From contig JAIOSR010000408.1 of assembly GCA_021107495.1 (NCBI GenBank), forward strand, positions 1-15,526: a stretch of 15,526 bases of DNA, written 5' to 3'. Origin of the DNA: Desulfobacterales bacterium. GTDB lineage: Bacteria > Desulfobacterota > DSM-4660 > Desulfatiglandales > Desulfatiglandaceae. The notes beneath the pieces were generated by a model. The model was not told the DNA's origin, made no database searches, and worked only from the letters and a program-made list of their open reading frames with translations. Position numbers and translations under genes: made by a program. Positions 1 through 5,712 of this stretch are shown piece by piece (positions within the stretch are counted from its first letter, which is position 1; each line of letters starts with the position of its first letter).

Positions 1-28
1 TGAAATCGCTCCCTCTTTATCGCTTAGG

Positions 29-106
29 GGTTCTCCGTCCTTACTCGGACAGGGGAACCAAACAACAGGGCCGAAAACTCCGGGCCCCTGACAAATGGTT
101 TGTCAG
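29..106. other. Hairpin-dense leader upstream of the left excisionase gene
   Basis: Three stem-loops follow one another. (1) 29-40 pairs with 47-59 (GGTTCTCCGTCC with GGAC, a bulged A, GGGGAACC; loop TTACTC), 12 pairs including one wobble. (2) 66-72 pairs with 83-90 with one bulge. (3) CTGACAAA at 88-95 and TTTGTCAG at 99-106, a perfect 8-bp inverted repeat around TGG. No T-run follows, so a simple terminator is unlikely. It could be an operator for the downstream excisionase-like protein, a leader RNA structure or part of a replication origin of the left element. The structure is read directly from the sequence; the function is inference. Confidence 0.5.
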
Positions 107-134
107 TTGGAAATTTCAATGGAGGTTCAACCTT

Positions 135-431
135 ATGACACAGGAGAACGCTTATGAATTAGACAAGAAATATTTTACGCAACAGGAGGTCGCTGATTTA
201 TTCCGTGTAAGACCCGGCACCATCAAGAACTGGAGAGAGGCCGGTTATTTGGACTACCTTCAAGTGCCCGGCTCATCAAGGGTTTTATATCCCGCAGAGA
301 CAATAAATCAGTTTGAAAGAAAACACACCAAGAAGGCCAAGGTCATTGAGTTCAAGAGGCCGAATGAAGTCAAAAAGAAGGAAGGACAAGGTTTGTCCTC
401 CAACCGGATTAAAAAGCAATGGAGGATTTAA
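135..431 (+). CDS. Excisionase-like / MerR-type helix-turn-helix DNA-binding protein (left element)
   Basis: 98 aa. Residues about 13-60 form a winged helix-turn-helix of the excisionase/HTH_17 type (YFTQQEVADLFRVRPGTIKNW, then a wing ending in a basic stretch); the tail is lysine-rich. Proteins of this type bind attachment-site arms or promoters and steer the integrase towards excision. GGAGG at 121-125 supports the ATG at 135. The stop codon at 429-431 lies 3 bases before the integrase start, so the two form an operon. The initiation regions of this gene and the integrase look alike (CAATGGAGG..T.AACCT.ATG). Excisionase or transcriptional regulator are both possible; the DNA-binding fold is fairly secure. 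Confidence 0.75.
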   Translation: MTQENAYELDKKYFTQQEVADLFRVRPGTIKNWREAGYLDYLQVPGSSRVLYPAETINQFERKHTKKAKVIEFKRPNEVKKKEGQGLSSNRIKKQWRI

Positions 432-434
432 CCT

Positions 435-1550
435 ATGGCGAAGAACAAAAATCATCATTTATTCAAACGGGGAGGGGTCTGGTATTTTCGTAAGAGAATA
501 AACAATAAATGGATAAAGAAGGCCCTCTCCAGCTCGGTTGAAGAGGCAAGGCGTTTGCGGGACGAACTTCTGACAGAAGTCATGGTTTATGGGGACATAA
601 AATCCCGACCCGTTCAACAGGATAACGGCATCCTTTTCGGTGAGCTGGCAGAGAGATGGGCGAAAATAACCAAGAAGAGGGTCAAGACATCCACTTTCAG
701 AGGTTATCAAATCGCCATGAATGCCTTTATCCTCGACCGCTTCGGAGACACCCCCATCAGCAGGATTACCTATATCGACATCGAAGAGTTTATCACGGAT
801 CTGGACTGCTCCAACAAACGCATCAACAACCTTTTGGTTCCCTTGCGTGGCGTGTTCAAGCTGGCGCACAGGAGTGGGTTTATCGAAAACAATATCATGA
901 GCATGGTGGAAAACCGCAAAATCGAGAAACCAAAGATAAGCCCTATGTCCATGGTGGAAGTGGATAAGTTCCTTGAATGCGTCCTTCCCTTTTATCGACC
1001 CTTCTTTGTGGTGGCATTTTTCACCGGATTGAGAGCCGGGGAAATGTCCGCACTCAAATGGGAAAATGTGGATTTTGACCGCAGGATTATTAAAGTGGTT
1101 GAAACCAGGGTGTATGGGGAAGAGGGGAGACTGAAAACCAATAGTTCTTATCGTGATATTGGCATGCTGCCTATGGTCTATGATGCCTTGAAGGAGCAGG
1201 GATTACGGACACGGCTCCCCAGTAAATATGTGTTTCTCAATCATGACAATAAACCCATCGAGGTGGAAACCCTCAGGAAGAACGCCTGGACAAAGGGGCT
1301 GATAAAGGCGGGGATTGATTATCGGCCTGTCATTCAGACCCGGCACACTTTCGCCACAATGATGGTATCATCAGGAGAAAATCTGGGCTGGATACAAAAA
1401 ATGATGGGACACTCATCCTTGAAAATGATTACGGACAAATATTTCTCGTATATTCCCAATATGACCCATCATGACGGGAGTAAATTCATGATAGAATACG
1501 AGAAAAAGGTGAAAAATGTGGCCCAAATGAGCCCCAGGCAGGTGTTTTGA
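435..1550 (+). CDS. Tyrosine integrase of the left (partly seen) integrative element
   Basis: 371 aa. An N-terminal arm-binding region (about 1-60; GGVWYFRKRINNKWIKKAL is typical of phage integrases) is followed by a SAM-like core-binding domain (about 65-165) and a catalytic domain (about 175-340). Candidate catalytic residues are R200 in TGLRAGE, K234 in GRLKTNSS, R303-H304 in IQTRHTFAT, H326 in MGHSS and the nucleophile Y336 in DKYFSY. The usual first histidine of HxxR is not seen (VIQTR), which is common in this phage integrase branch. GGAGG at 421-425 precedes the ATG. The gene ends 22 bases before the 28-bp tmRNA-end repeat at 1573, the expected place for an integrase that recombines at that site. 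The rest of its element lies beyond the left edge. Confidence 0.93.
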   Translation: MAKNKNHHLFKRGGVWYFRKRINNKWIKKALSSSVEEARRLRDELLTEVMVYGDIKSRPVQQDNGILFGELAERWAKITKKRVKTSTFRGYQIAMNAFILDRFGDTPISRITYIDIEEFITDLDCSNKRINNLLVPLRGVFKLAHRSGFIENNIMSMVENRKIEKPKISPMSMVEVDKFLECVLPFYRPFFVVAFFTGLRAGEMSALKWENVDFDRRIIKVVETRVYGEEGRLKTNSSYRDIGMLPMVYDALKEQGLRTRLPSKYVFLNHDNKPIEVETLRKNAWTKGLIKAGIDYRPVIQTRHTFATMMVSSGENLGWIQKMMGHSSLKMITDKYFSYIPNMTHHDGSKFMIEYEKKVKNVAQMSPRQVF

Positions 1551-1572
1551 TGGCCTAACTATCTGATTTTAT

Positions 1573-1600
1573 TGGTGGAGGCGGGGGGAGTCGAACCCCC
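1573..1600. repeat. Outer att core: 28-bp duplicate of the tmRNA 3' end
   Basis: The 28 bases are identical to 10853-10880, the tmRNA T arm, acceptor strand and CCA. Beyond the 28 bp the similarity stops on both sides. No remaining tmRNA sequence follows, so this is an attachment-site scar and not an RNA gene. It is the distal junction of the 9.28-kb element and the ssrA-side junction of the left element. Confidence 0.9.
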
Positions 1601-1633
1601 TGCCCGTTAATGATATCAAATAGTTACATGGGC

Positions 1634-1653
1634 ACTGATAAAAAACTGATAAA
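1634..1653 (+). promoter_or_regulatory. Putative left arm-type integrase binding sites
   Basis: ACTGATAAA occurs at 1634-1642 and 1645-1653, an 11-bp period, starting about 34 bp inside the att core. The same octamer pair with the same period lies near the other att copy (10783-10801). This arrangement is typical of the arm sites bound by the N-terminal domain of tyrosine integrases. Function is inferred from position and symmetry. Confidence 0.6.
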
Positions 1654-1680
1654 GAACACGTGCAAATAATCTTCTATTTT

Positions 1681-2022
1681 TTACTGCAGCGAGTCCAAAG
1701 CATCTTCAATTTCTTTTCTTTTGACAACGGATTTTTCGCCTTTGAAATAGAGCAGTAACGGGGTGATCAGTTCGTTTTCTTCATCAAAATTATAGATCAA
1801 TCGATACCCGCCACTTTTCCCTTTCGGAATGTCGGTGTTCCGAACCCTCACTTTATAGACCGGGGCATTTATGAGAGGGATCGGAGCGCCTAACGGTTTC
1901 CCTTTCTCTAAATCGGTCAAGATGTTATCGAGGTCCTTTTTGACTTTGGGGAATTTTTTCTTTAGGCGCTTGAGGTTTTTCTTAAAAGGTTGGCAGGATA
2001 AGTCGATTTCATAACTGCTCAA
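1681..2022 (-). CDS. RelE/HigB-like mRNA interferase toxin
   Basis: 113 aa from a TTG at 2022. The C-terminal half has the signature of RelE/ParE-superfamily toxins: KVRVRNTDIPKGKSGGYRL at about 54-74 followed by strands ending in LLLYFKGEK. Toxins of this group usually cleave mRNA at the ribosome. GGAGAG lies about 7 bases before the TTG, and the start overlaps the end of the upstream gene by 14 bases, so translation is probably coupled. An ATG at the overlap is in another frame. The partner upstream is the probable antitoxin. The family assignment is firm; mRNA cleavage specificity cannot be read from the sequence. Confidence 0.85.
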   Translation of the reverse strand: MSSYEIDLSCQPFKKNLKRLKKKFPKVKKDLDNILTDLEKGKPLGAPIPLINAPVYKVRVRNTDIPKGKSGGYRLIYNFDEENELITPLLLYFKGEKSVVKRKEIEDALDSLQ

Positions 2023-2383
2023 GAGCTTCTCTCCAGGGAGGTATTTCAGCCGGCGGGTTTATTCCTTTCGAGGCCTCTTCAATCCTTGAGGCAACCTCAG
2101 TATCCAAACCGATTTCTAATGCCTCTATAACATCCTCCAGGTATTCCGCATGAAGGGCTAATCTCGCTTTGTCTTTTTGCGTTATGAAAAAAAGCTTAAT
2201 GCTGAGCAAAAAGGGCAGGTTTTCCTGATACGTTTGGTAATGGTTTTTCAGGAGGGGTAGAACCACTTCTGATGTTTCTCTGTTGATAGTCCTTAGATCA
2301 AGCCTTTCTTTCAGTTTTCTGAAGGTGTAAAGCACAAACTTGATACCTACAGAGATTATCAGTTTGCTTTTCCATGCAGACAT
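2009..2383 (-). CDS. Probable antitoxin partner of the RelE-like toxin (family not recognised)
   Basis: 124 aa from the ATG at 2383. I do not recognise the family. The N-terminal half is helical and basic with hydrophobic stretches; the C-terminal third (EALEIGLDTEVASRIEEA, then GINPPAEIPPWREALEQL) is acidic and helical, as toxin-binding tails often are. It lies directly upstream of, and overlaps, the toxin gene, the usual antitoxin position. The ribosome binding site before 2383 is poor (GAAGGGA about 11 bases away). An ATG at 2452 in the same frame has a good GGAG site but meets a TAG at codon 22, two codons before this start. The gene may therefore be expressed by reinitiation, or be the 3' part of a gene broken by a nonsense codon. 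Confidence 0.6.
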   Translation of the reverse strand: MSAWKSKLIISVGIKFVLYTFRKLKERLDLRTINRETSEVVLPLLKNHYQTYQENLPFLLSIKLFFITQKDKARLALHAEYLEDVIEALEIGLDTEVASRIEEASKGINPPAEIPPWREALEQL

Positions 2384-2564
2384 ATACTAAAGAGTCCCTT
2401 CGACTTTTCGAGTATTTCTTACTATTTCATCTAAAGTTGTTACAGTTGCCATTATGAATCTCCGCATTGAAACGGGGCTCGATCTGAAATTAGGATTGAA
2501 AATAATTATGAGACACAGTTGCTTGAAAAGTCAAGCCTAAACACCCTTTTCCGGTTAAGACCAT
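2384..2564. other. Intergenic spacer with small hairpin
   Basis: This spacer lies between the toxin operon and the RHH gene. Apart from the 21-codon upstream ORF it holds a perfect 6-bp hairpin (GCTTGA-AAAG-TCAAGC, 2521-2536) downstream of the RHH gene. No T-run follows on either strand, so termination is only weakly supported. The promoter of the toxin operon is expected between about 2453 and 2520; no near-consensus box stands out. Confidence 0.35.
2387..2452 (-). CDS. 21-codon upstream ORF in frame with the probable antitoxin, ending in TAG
   Basis: ATG at 2452 with GGAG seven bases upstream. It encodes 21 residues beginning MATVTTLDEIVRNTRKVE and ends with TAG at 2387-2389; one codon (TAT) later comes the in-frame ATG of the antitoxin-like ORF. 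It may be a regulatory leader peptide, the original N-terminus of the antitoxin cut off by a nonsense mutation, or a suppressed/read-through codon. A sequencing error cannot be excluded. Confidence 0.4.
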   Translation of the reverse strand: MATVTTLDEIVRNTRKVEGTL

Positions 2565-2747
2565 TTACCCCTCATCACCCTCCCAGGGGATCCCCTCTTT
2601 TTGCAAATGGTCCTTTACAAGCTTCCGAATGAGCCCGGCCATTGACCTATCATTCCTTTCAGCGGCTATCTTAAGGGCCTTTTTGAGTCCTTGTGGAAAC
2701 CAGATTTGAAGATGCTCAGATTCCTTTTTCGAGCTTGTTTTTTTCAT
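2565..2747 (-). CDS. Ribbon-helix-helix (Arc/MetJ/CopG-type) DNA-binding protein
   Basis: 60 aa. A lysine/serine-rich N-terminus leads to a short strand (HLQIWFPQGL) and two helices (KKALKIAAERND, then SMAGLIRKLVKDHLQKEG), the RHH layout in which the strand pairs in the dimer and contacts the major groove. GGAAGG upstream of the ATG at 2747 is a good ribosome binding site. A near-consensus minus-strand promoter (TTGATT at 2797-2802, 17-bp spacer, TATAAT at 2774-2779) drives it, with the 10-bp palindrome ATCCGCGGAT (2779-2788) in the spacer. It is divergent from the XerC/D-like gene, whose promoter carries 11-bp-spaced repeats suited to an RHH protein, so autoregulation and control of the divergent gene are likely (inference). 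Confidence 0.8.
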   Translation of the reverse strand: MKKTSSKKESEHLQIWFPQGLKKALKIAAERNDRSMAGLIRKLVKDHLQKEGIPWEGDEG

Positions 2748-2773
2748 GAGGGCAACCTTCCAAATTTTTTTTA

Positions 2774-2802
2774 ATTATATCCGCGGATTATAGGGGAATC
2801 AA
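2774..2802 (-). promoter_or_regulatory. Promoter of the RHH gene with internal palindrome
   Basis: TTGATT (2797-2802), 17-bp spacer, TATAAT (2774-2779) on the minus strand. The perfect palindrome ATCCGCGGAT (2779-2788) touches the -10 box and could be an operator. Boxes are read directly; activity is inferred. Confidence 0.6.
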
Positions 2803-2820
2803 TAAAAATACAAATTTTAC

Positions 2821-2876
2821 TTGACATAGCGTTCATGACAATATATCCATGAACCCTACATGAACTCTTGATGAAC
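2821..2876 (+). promoter_or_regulatory. Promoter and operator-like repeat array before the XerC/D-like gene
   Basis: A perfect -35 TTGACA (2821-2826) is followed at 17 bp by TATCCA (2844-2849). Overlapping it are one inverted GTTCATG (2831-2837) and three direct copies of (C/G)ATGAAC at 2848-2854, 2859-2865 and 2870-2876, spaced exactly 11 bp. Repeats on one face of the helix fit cooperative binding by RHH dimers; the RHH gene lies next door and divergent. Confidence 0.6.
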
Positions 2877-4097
2877 TTTTCCCCTAAATCCATGACAAAA
2901 AAACCAAAAAACAAACTCAACCCTGAGATACACGGAACCTGCGAAGGCCGGACGGCTTCATGGAGCCGGGGAATATCTCAGGGTTTTTTATTTTCCGGTG
3001 TCCTTAATGATCCCGTCTGCAAATCTTTCTTTGAATATTCCCAGTATCAGCGGGCGTTAAGCATAAACACCTTGAATGGATACTACGCCGATCTTCGCAC
3101 CTATGATGTTTACCTAACTGAGCAGGGCGTCCCTTTCAGGGAAGTAACAACAAAAGACCTGGATGATTTCATAACCTACCTGGCCACTGTTCTGAAAAAC
3201 AGCAAATCAACGATAGCGCGAAAGGTCCAGACCCTGAGGGCTTTCTATAAGTATCTTTACCGGATGGATGAGGTCAATAGTGACGTGATGAAGAAAATTG
3301 ACGCTCCAAGGATTCGGCGTGGCCTGCCAAAGTATCTCACATTAGAACAGCAACAAAAGCTCATTGACTATTTTGATAAAAGACCGGGCCGGGAGATAAT
3401 TTCTAAATGGATTCGGGCACGTGATAGGGCCATGGTCATCATGTTTCTTGATACCGGCCTCCGTGTCTCCGAGCTTGTAAGCGTAAAGTTGAATGATCTC
3501 AAATTCGATCTCCGTGTGATGAAGGTCAAGGGTAAAGGCGAGAGGGAAGATGAAGTGTTTTTATCGGATCGGCTTATTGAAACGCTTAACGATTACATTG
3601 AAAATTCAAGACCTCATGTCCTGAGAAGGGGAAGCATTGTTGTCAGAATAACGAAACAAGACAAAAAGCGTTACGTTGTTTATAGGGCCGGGAAATGTCG
3701 GGGCGTACATGACTCGCACAGGGAAGCTGAAAAGGATTTGTATAAAGATCTTGGTCCGGATGAAGGTTATCTGTTTTGCAGGCATGGAAACAAGAAAATG
3801 GATACAAGGCACATCTACAGAATCCTGTGGCAAGCTGGCATAGCTTTAGGATTTGATATCCATCCGCATTTGCTAAGACATACGTTTGCCAGCAACCTGA
3901 GAACAAAAGGCGCTGATCTCCTTTTGATCAAGGAGGCCCTCAGACATGCAGACATAATAACCACTCAGATATATGCTCATATTAGCTCTGCCCAGTTTAA
4001 AAGGAACATGGGAGAATTCTTGAATGATGAGGTGTGTTCTCCCCGTGCCCCCACTCATACGACGCAACATAGAACGCATTTGAAAGTCATAAAATAG
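2871..4097 (+). CDS. XerC/XerD-like tyrosine recombinase with an insertion in the catalytic domain
   Basis: 408 aa from the ATG at 2871; the start is uncertain because neither this ATG nor the one at 2892 has a clear ribosome binding site and a terminator-like hairpin lies in the first codons. The conserved protein begins near FFEYSQYQRALSINTLNGYY, the SAM-like core-binding domain. The catalytic set is complete: R198 in TGLRVSE, K221 in VKGKGERE, H333-LL-R336 in HPHLLRHTF, H359 and the nucleophile Y368 in TQIYAHIS. Between the K strand and the HxxR box sits an extra segment of about 45 residues (around 254-297, VVRITKQDKKRYVVYRAGK, then HDSHREAEKDLYKDL) that resembles a three-stranded AP2/arm-type DNA-binding unit. 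It probably resolves dimers of the circular form or acts at another site. The next gene follows after 15 bases. Confidence 0.88.
   Translation: MNFSPKSMTKKPKNKLNPEIHGTCEGRTASWSRGISQGFLFSGVLNDPVCKSFFEYSQYQRALSINTLNGYYADLRTYDVYLTEQGVPFREVTTKDLDDFITYLATVLKNSKSTIARKVQTLRAFYKYLYRMDEVNSDVMKKIDAPRIRRGLPKYLTLEQQQKLIDYFDKRPGREIISKWIRARDRAMVIMFLDTGLRVSELVSVKLNDLKFDLRVMKVKGKGEREDEVFLSDRLIETLNDYIENSRPHVLRRGSIVVRITKQDKKRYVVYRAGKCRGVHDSHREAEKDLYKDLGPDEGYLFCRHGNKKMDTRHIYRILWQAGIALGFDIHPHLLRHTFASNLRTKGADLLLIKEALRHADIITTQIYAHISSAQFKRNMGEFLNDEVCSPRAPTHTTQHRTHLKVIK
2919..2989 (+). terminator. Intrinsic-terminator-like hairpin in the leader / 5' end of the XerC/D-like gene
   Basis: A perfect 12-bp inverted repeat (AACCCTGAGATA at 2919-2930, TATCTCAGGGTT at 2974-2985) encloses a GC-rich inner hairpin (GGCT-TCATGG-AGCC) and is followed by a run of T (2984-2989). 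It looks like a Rho-independent terminator or attenuator placed after the promoter at 2821-2849 and inside the nominal reading frame of the recombinase. It may limit recombinase expression. Confidence 0.55.
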
Positions 4098-4112
4098 AAA
4101 AGGAGGTTTGTT

Positions 4113-4553
4113 ATGACGGAAAAAGGGAAAAAACGCGATGAGAGCTTGAAGGGCATCGAGGCCCTTCTTAAAGGCTGTGACCTGGAAGATATGAAAGAGT
4201 TCTTTTTGGAACTGTCAGAACAATTCATTGACCTGGGGGCGTGCGTGGATGCCTTGGTTGCTAAAAACGAGGCGTTTTCAAAAGAGATCACGGGCCGTGT
4301 GCGCACCTTGAGCGCGGCGTTCTATTTCGACAGTGTAGGCAACATAGCTTTAAAAGAGCTTTTGATTGACTCGGGCATGTTCACGCGGGATGAATTGCGG
4401 TCGAAGATAACAGCATGCACGGAAAAGAAAAAGCTGATTGAATGCCTTGGCTTAAATTTTTCAGGTTATCCGGACATTAAGACAACAAATGTTGACCGTC
4501 TTTCTCAGTGGCTTGACCATGACACCATAGAACGAATCAGGGGTTTAAATTAA
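4113..4553 (+). CDS. Hypothetical protein, helical, acidic
   Basis: 146 aa, not recognised. AGGAGG eight bases before the ATG at 4113 is a strong ribosome binding site. The first 75 residues are predicted by eye to be amphipathic helices (EDMKEFFLELSEQFIDLGACVDALVAKNEAF), possibly a coiled coil; the rest is mixed (RDELRSKITACTEKKKLIECLG). No signal peptide or membrane segment. It follows the XerC/D-like gene after 15 bases, so the two are probably co-transcribed and it could be an accessory factor or an unrelated cargo protein. Confidence 0.7.
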   Translation: MTEKGKKRDESLKGIEALLKGCDLEDMKEFFLELSEQFIDLGACVDALVAKNEAFSKEITGRVRTLSAAFYFDSVGNIALKELLIDSGMFTRDELRSKITACTEKKKLIECLGLNFSGYPDIKTTNVDRLSQWLDHDTIERIRGLN

Positions 4554-4714
4554 ACACAAAGACACACGCGCGGACACCGCATCAAAACACGCATGCATAC
4601 GTGAACGCGCATCGCAATAAAAATGCGGCAAGGCCGGCGCGAAATGGCACGCATATCAAACGATCAATGCGCGGTCTCGCATGGCGCGATAAAACACGTT
4701 CGTTCGGGGCCTTT
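4554..4714. other. Intergenic segment rich in alternating purine-pyrimidine tracts
   Basis: This 161-base gap has a base pattern unlike its neighbours: strictly alternating runs ACACACGCGCG (4562-4572) and a 17-base run at 4587-4603, many CGC/GCG and CGCAT/ATGCG inverted pairs, including ATGCG-CGGTCT-CGCAT near 4669-4684. A frame is open on each strand, but the peptides are arginine-rich and not protein-like. It may be a Z-DNA-prone or hairpin-rich control or origin region. No promoter was recognised with confidence. Confidence 0.4.
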
Positions 4715-5008
4715 ATGAGTGTTCTACATTTGACATTACATCGTAAATGGTTTGATGCAATAGCAAAGGGCCGCAAAAAGGTTGAATACAGGGAGATGAA
4801 ACGCTATTGGCATTCTCGACTTGCCGGTCGGTGTTATGACCAAATATGTTTCCGCAATGGCTATGCTACTAAAGCGCCAACCATGATAGTTGAATGCCTC
4901 GGGATTGTTATGAATCATTGTTGTGGTCGATACGAGATCAAACTGGGCCGGATTCTTGAAATCAAAAACTGGACGGACGGGCCTGGTGAAACTTCTGATT
5001 ATGGATAA
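4715..5008 (+). CDS. ASCH-domain protein
   Basis: 97 aa from the ATG at 4715. The motif order fits the ASCH fold (PUA-like beta barrel): LHLTLHRKWFDAIAKGRKK, then EYREMKRYW (the conserved ligand-cleft segment), YDQICFRNGY, APTMIVECLGI and a final YEIKLGRILEIKNW. ASCH proteins bind RNA or modified nucleosides, and a few hydrolyse N4-acetylcytidine; phages and plasmids often carry them with unknown roles. An upstream extension of the frame to 4601 is rejected because it is arginine-rich and lacks the fold. The ribosome binding site is weak. The stop overlaps the truncated copy of the next gene's 5' end at 5001. Confidence 0.8.
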   Translation: MSVLHLTLHRKWFDAIAKGRKKVEYREMKRYWHSRLAGRCYDQICFRNGYATKAPTMIVECLGIVMNHCCGRYEIKLGRILEIKNWTDGPGETSDYG

Positions 5009-5060
5009 AATCAATAATGCGGCAATTCATCAACCGCCTCCGAAATTGATCACCTTTTAA
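5001..5060 (+). pseudogene. Truncated duplicate of the MazG-like gene's 5' end
   Basis: ATG at 5001 begins MDKINNAAIHQPPP and stops after 19 codons. The first 43 bases match 5251-5293 with four mismatches, including 22 identical bases (5022-5043 and 5272-5293), displaced by exactly 250 bp. The start sits inside the last codons of the ASCH gene (8-base overlap). It looks like a remnant of the downstream gene after an insertion or duplication, or a short leader peptide. Confidence 0.5.
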
Positions 5061-5067
5061 GGGAAGT

Positions 5068-5162
5068 TTTTAGGGGCCTAAAAGTGCCATAATGGGGTCC
5101 TCTAAAAGTCCGAAAAGTGCGGTTCTGCCGATGTAACCGATTGATTTATTGAGTAAAAGTCC
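5068..5162 (+). promoter_or_regulatory. Iteron-like repeats and palindrome upstream of the MazG-like gene
   Basis: Four copies of a 10-base motif, (C/G)(T/G)AAAAGT(C/G)C, occur at 5078-5087, 5102-5111, 5111-5120 and 5153-5162. A dyad TTTTAGG-GG-CCTAAAA (5068-5083) overlaps the first one. This could be a regulator or initiator binding array. The repeats are read directly; the role is inferred. Confidence 0.45.
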
Positions 5163-5250
5163 GTTAAATGTGACCGGGACCCTTTTTCCCCTATATTCAG
5201 CAAAATGGGCCTGAAAAAGGATGTTTTTCGACCCATTTGGAGCCCGACTT

Positions 5251-5493
5251 ATGGATAAAATGAGTAAGGCTGCAATTCATCAACCGCCTCCGAGACCAGG
5301 TCAACTGAATGTTGGAGATTTTGTCCTTCAAGATATCCATGCCAGGATGGAGGCCGGTAAGCAGAAATATGGGACCCCCTTGCAGACCTTCAACGGTCGG
5401 GATGCTTTATGGGATGCTTATCAGGAGGCCCTGGATCTGGTCATGTATTTGCGCCAGGCAATACTGGAGCGAGACGGTGAATCCTGTGGCTGA
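5251..5493 (+). CDS. MazG-like (all-alpha NTP pyrophosphohydrolase-like) phage-type protein
   Basis: 80 aa from the ATG at 5251, chosen over the one at 5221 because GGAG lies eight bases upstream and the 43-bp duplicate begins at the same codon. After a proline-rich start, the helical part HARMEAGKQKYGTPLQTFNG, then RDALWDAYQEALDLVMYLRQAI, resembles short phage MazG-like proteins with an E..YGT..Q and EEALD-like helix. Such enzymes hydrolyse (d)NTPs, but only a partial set of acidic metal ligands is seen here (E in HARMEAG, E and D in QEALDL), so activity is uncertain and it could be a structural relative. Confidence 0.6.
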   Translation: MDKMSKAAIHQPPPRPGQLNVGDFVLQDIHARMEAGKQKYGTPLQTFNGRDALWDAYQEALDLVMYLRQAILERDGESCG

Positions 5494-5712
5494 ATGTTTC
5501 CGTCTCAATTTTCTCCGGTCCCGAGAGATTTCACGGGAAATTGCAGGAAATCTACAGAAATAAATCAGTGTAAATATTCGTGATTATTGTTATTATCATT
5601 TTTTTCATCATTTCATGTCGTTTTTACTTGATTTCTTCAATCTGAATATGGTACACCGTAATCATCTATTGATCATGAAAGGAGCCTTGCACAGAAGTTG
5701 AAGGCTAAAACG
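5494..5712. other. AT-rich intergenic region
   Basis: This 219-base gap holds short inverted repeats near its start (CCCG...CGGG and GATTTC...GAAATC, about 5522-5553) and then a very T/A-rich tract (about 5560-5640, with ATTATTGTTATTATC and T runs). It probably contains the promoter of the regulator/membrane protein operon. No clean -35/-10 pair was found, so this is not claimed. Confidence 0.35.

Larger units (their letters stand above)
1..1600. mobile_element. Right end of a second ssrA-targeted integrative element (partial)
   Basis: The hairpin-rich leader, excisionase-like gene and tyrosine integrase directly abut the outer copy of the tmRNA 3'-end repeat (1573-1600). The layout and orientation match the right end of the neighbouring element (integrase on the plus strand, 3' end facing the att core). 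The CTGATAAA arm motif of the neighbour is absent from the bases before 1573, so the arm specificity seems different. The left boundary is outside the window. Confidence 0.7.
5001..5293 (+). repeat. 43-bp direct repeat with 250-bp offset
   Basis: Units 5001-5043 and 5251-5293, four mismatches, none of them gaps. They flank a non-coding stretch (5061-5250) with iteron-like motifs. Confidence 0.75.

Noticed and set aside
459..869. A minus-strand gene opposite the left integrase
   Set aside because: It is the antisense shadow of a well-supported integrase with intact catalytic motifs.
1573..1610. A tRNA or second tmRNA gene at the left repeat
   Set aside because: Only the T arm, acceptor strand and CCA are present; no 5' acceptor partner, D-like arm or tag frame is found around it.
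4601..4714. N-terminal extension of the ASCH protein
   Set aside because: The peptide is arginine-rich, lies in a compositionally odd gap and adds nothing to the ASCH fold; ATG 4715 fits the family start.
5078..5162. CRISPR-like array
   Set aside because: The motif is only 10 bases long and spacing is irregular (24, 9 and 42 bases); no cas genes are present.
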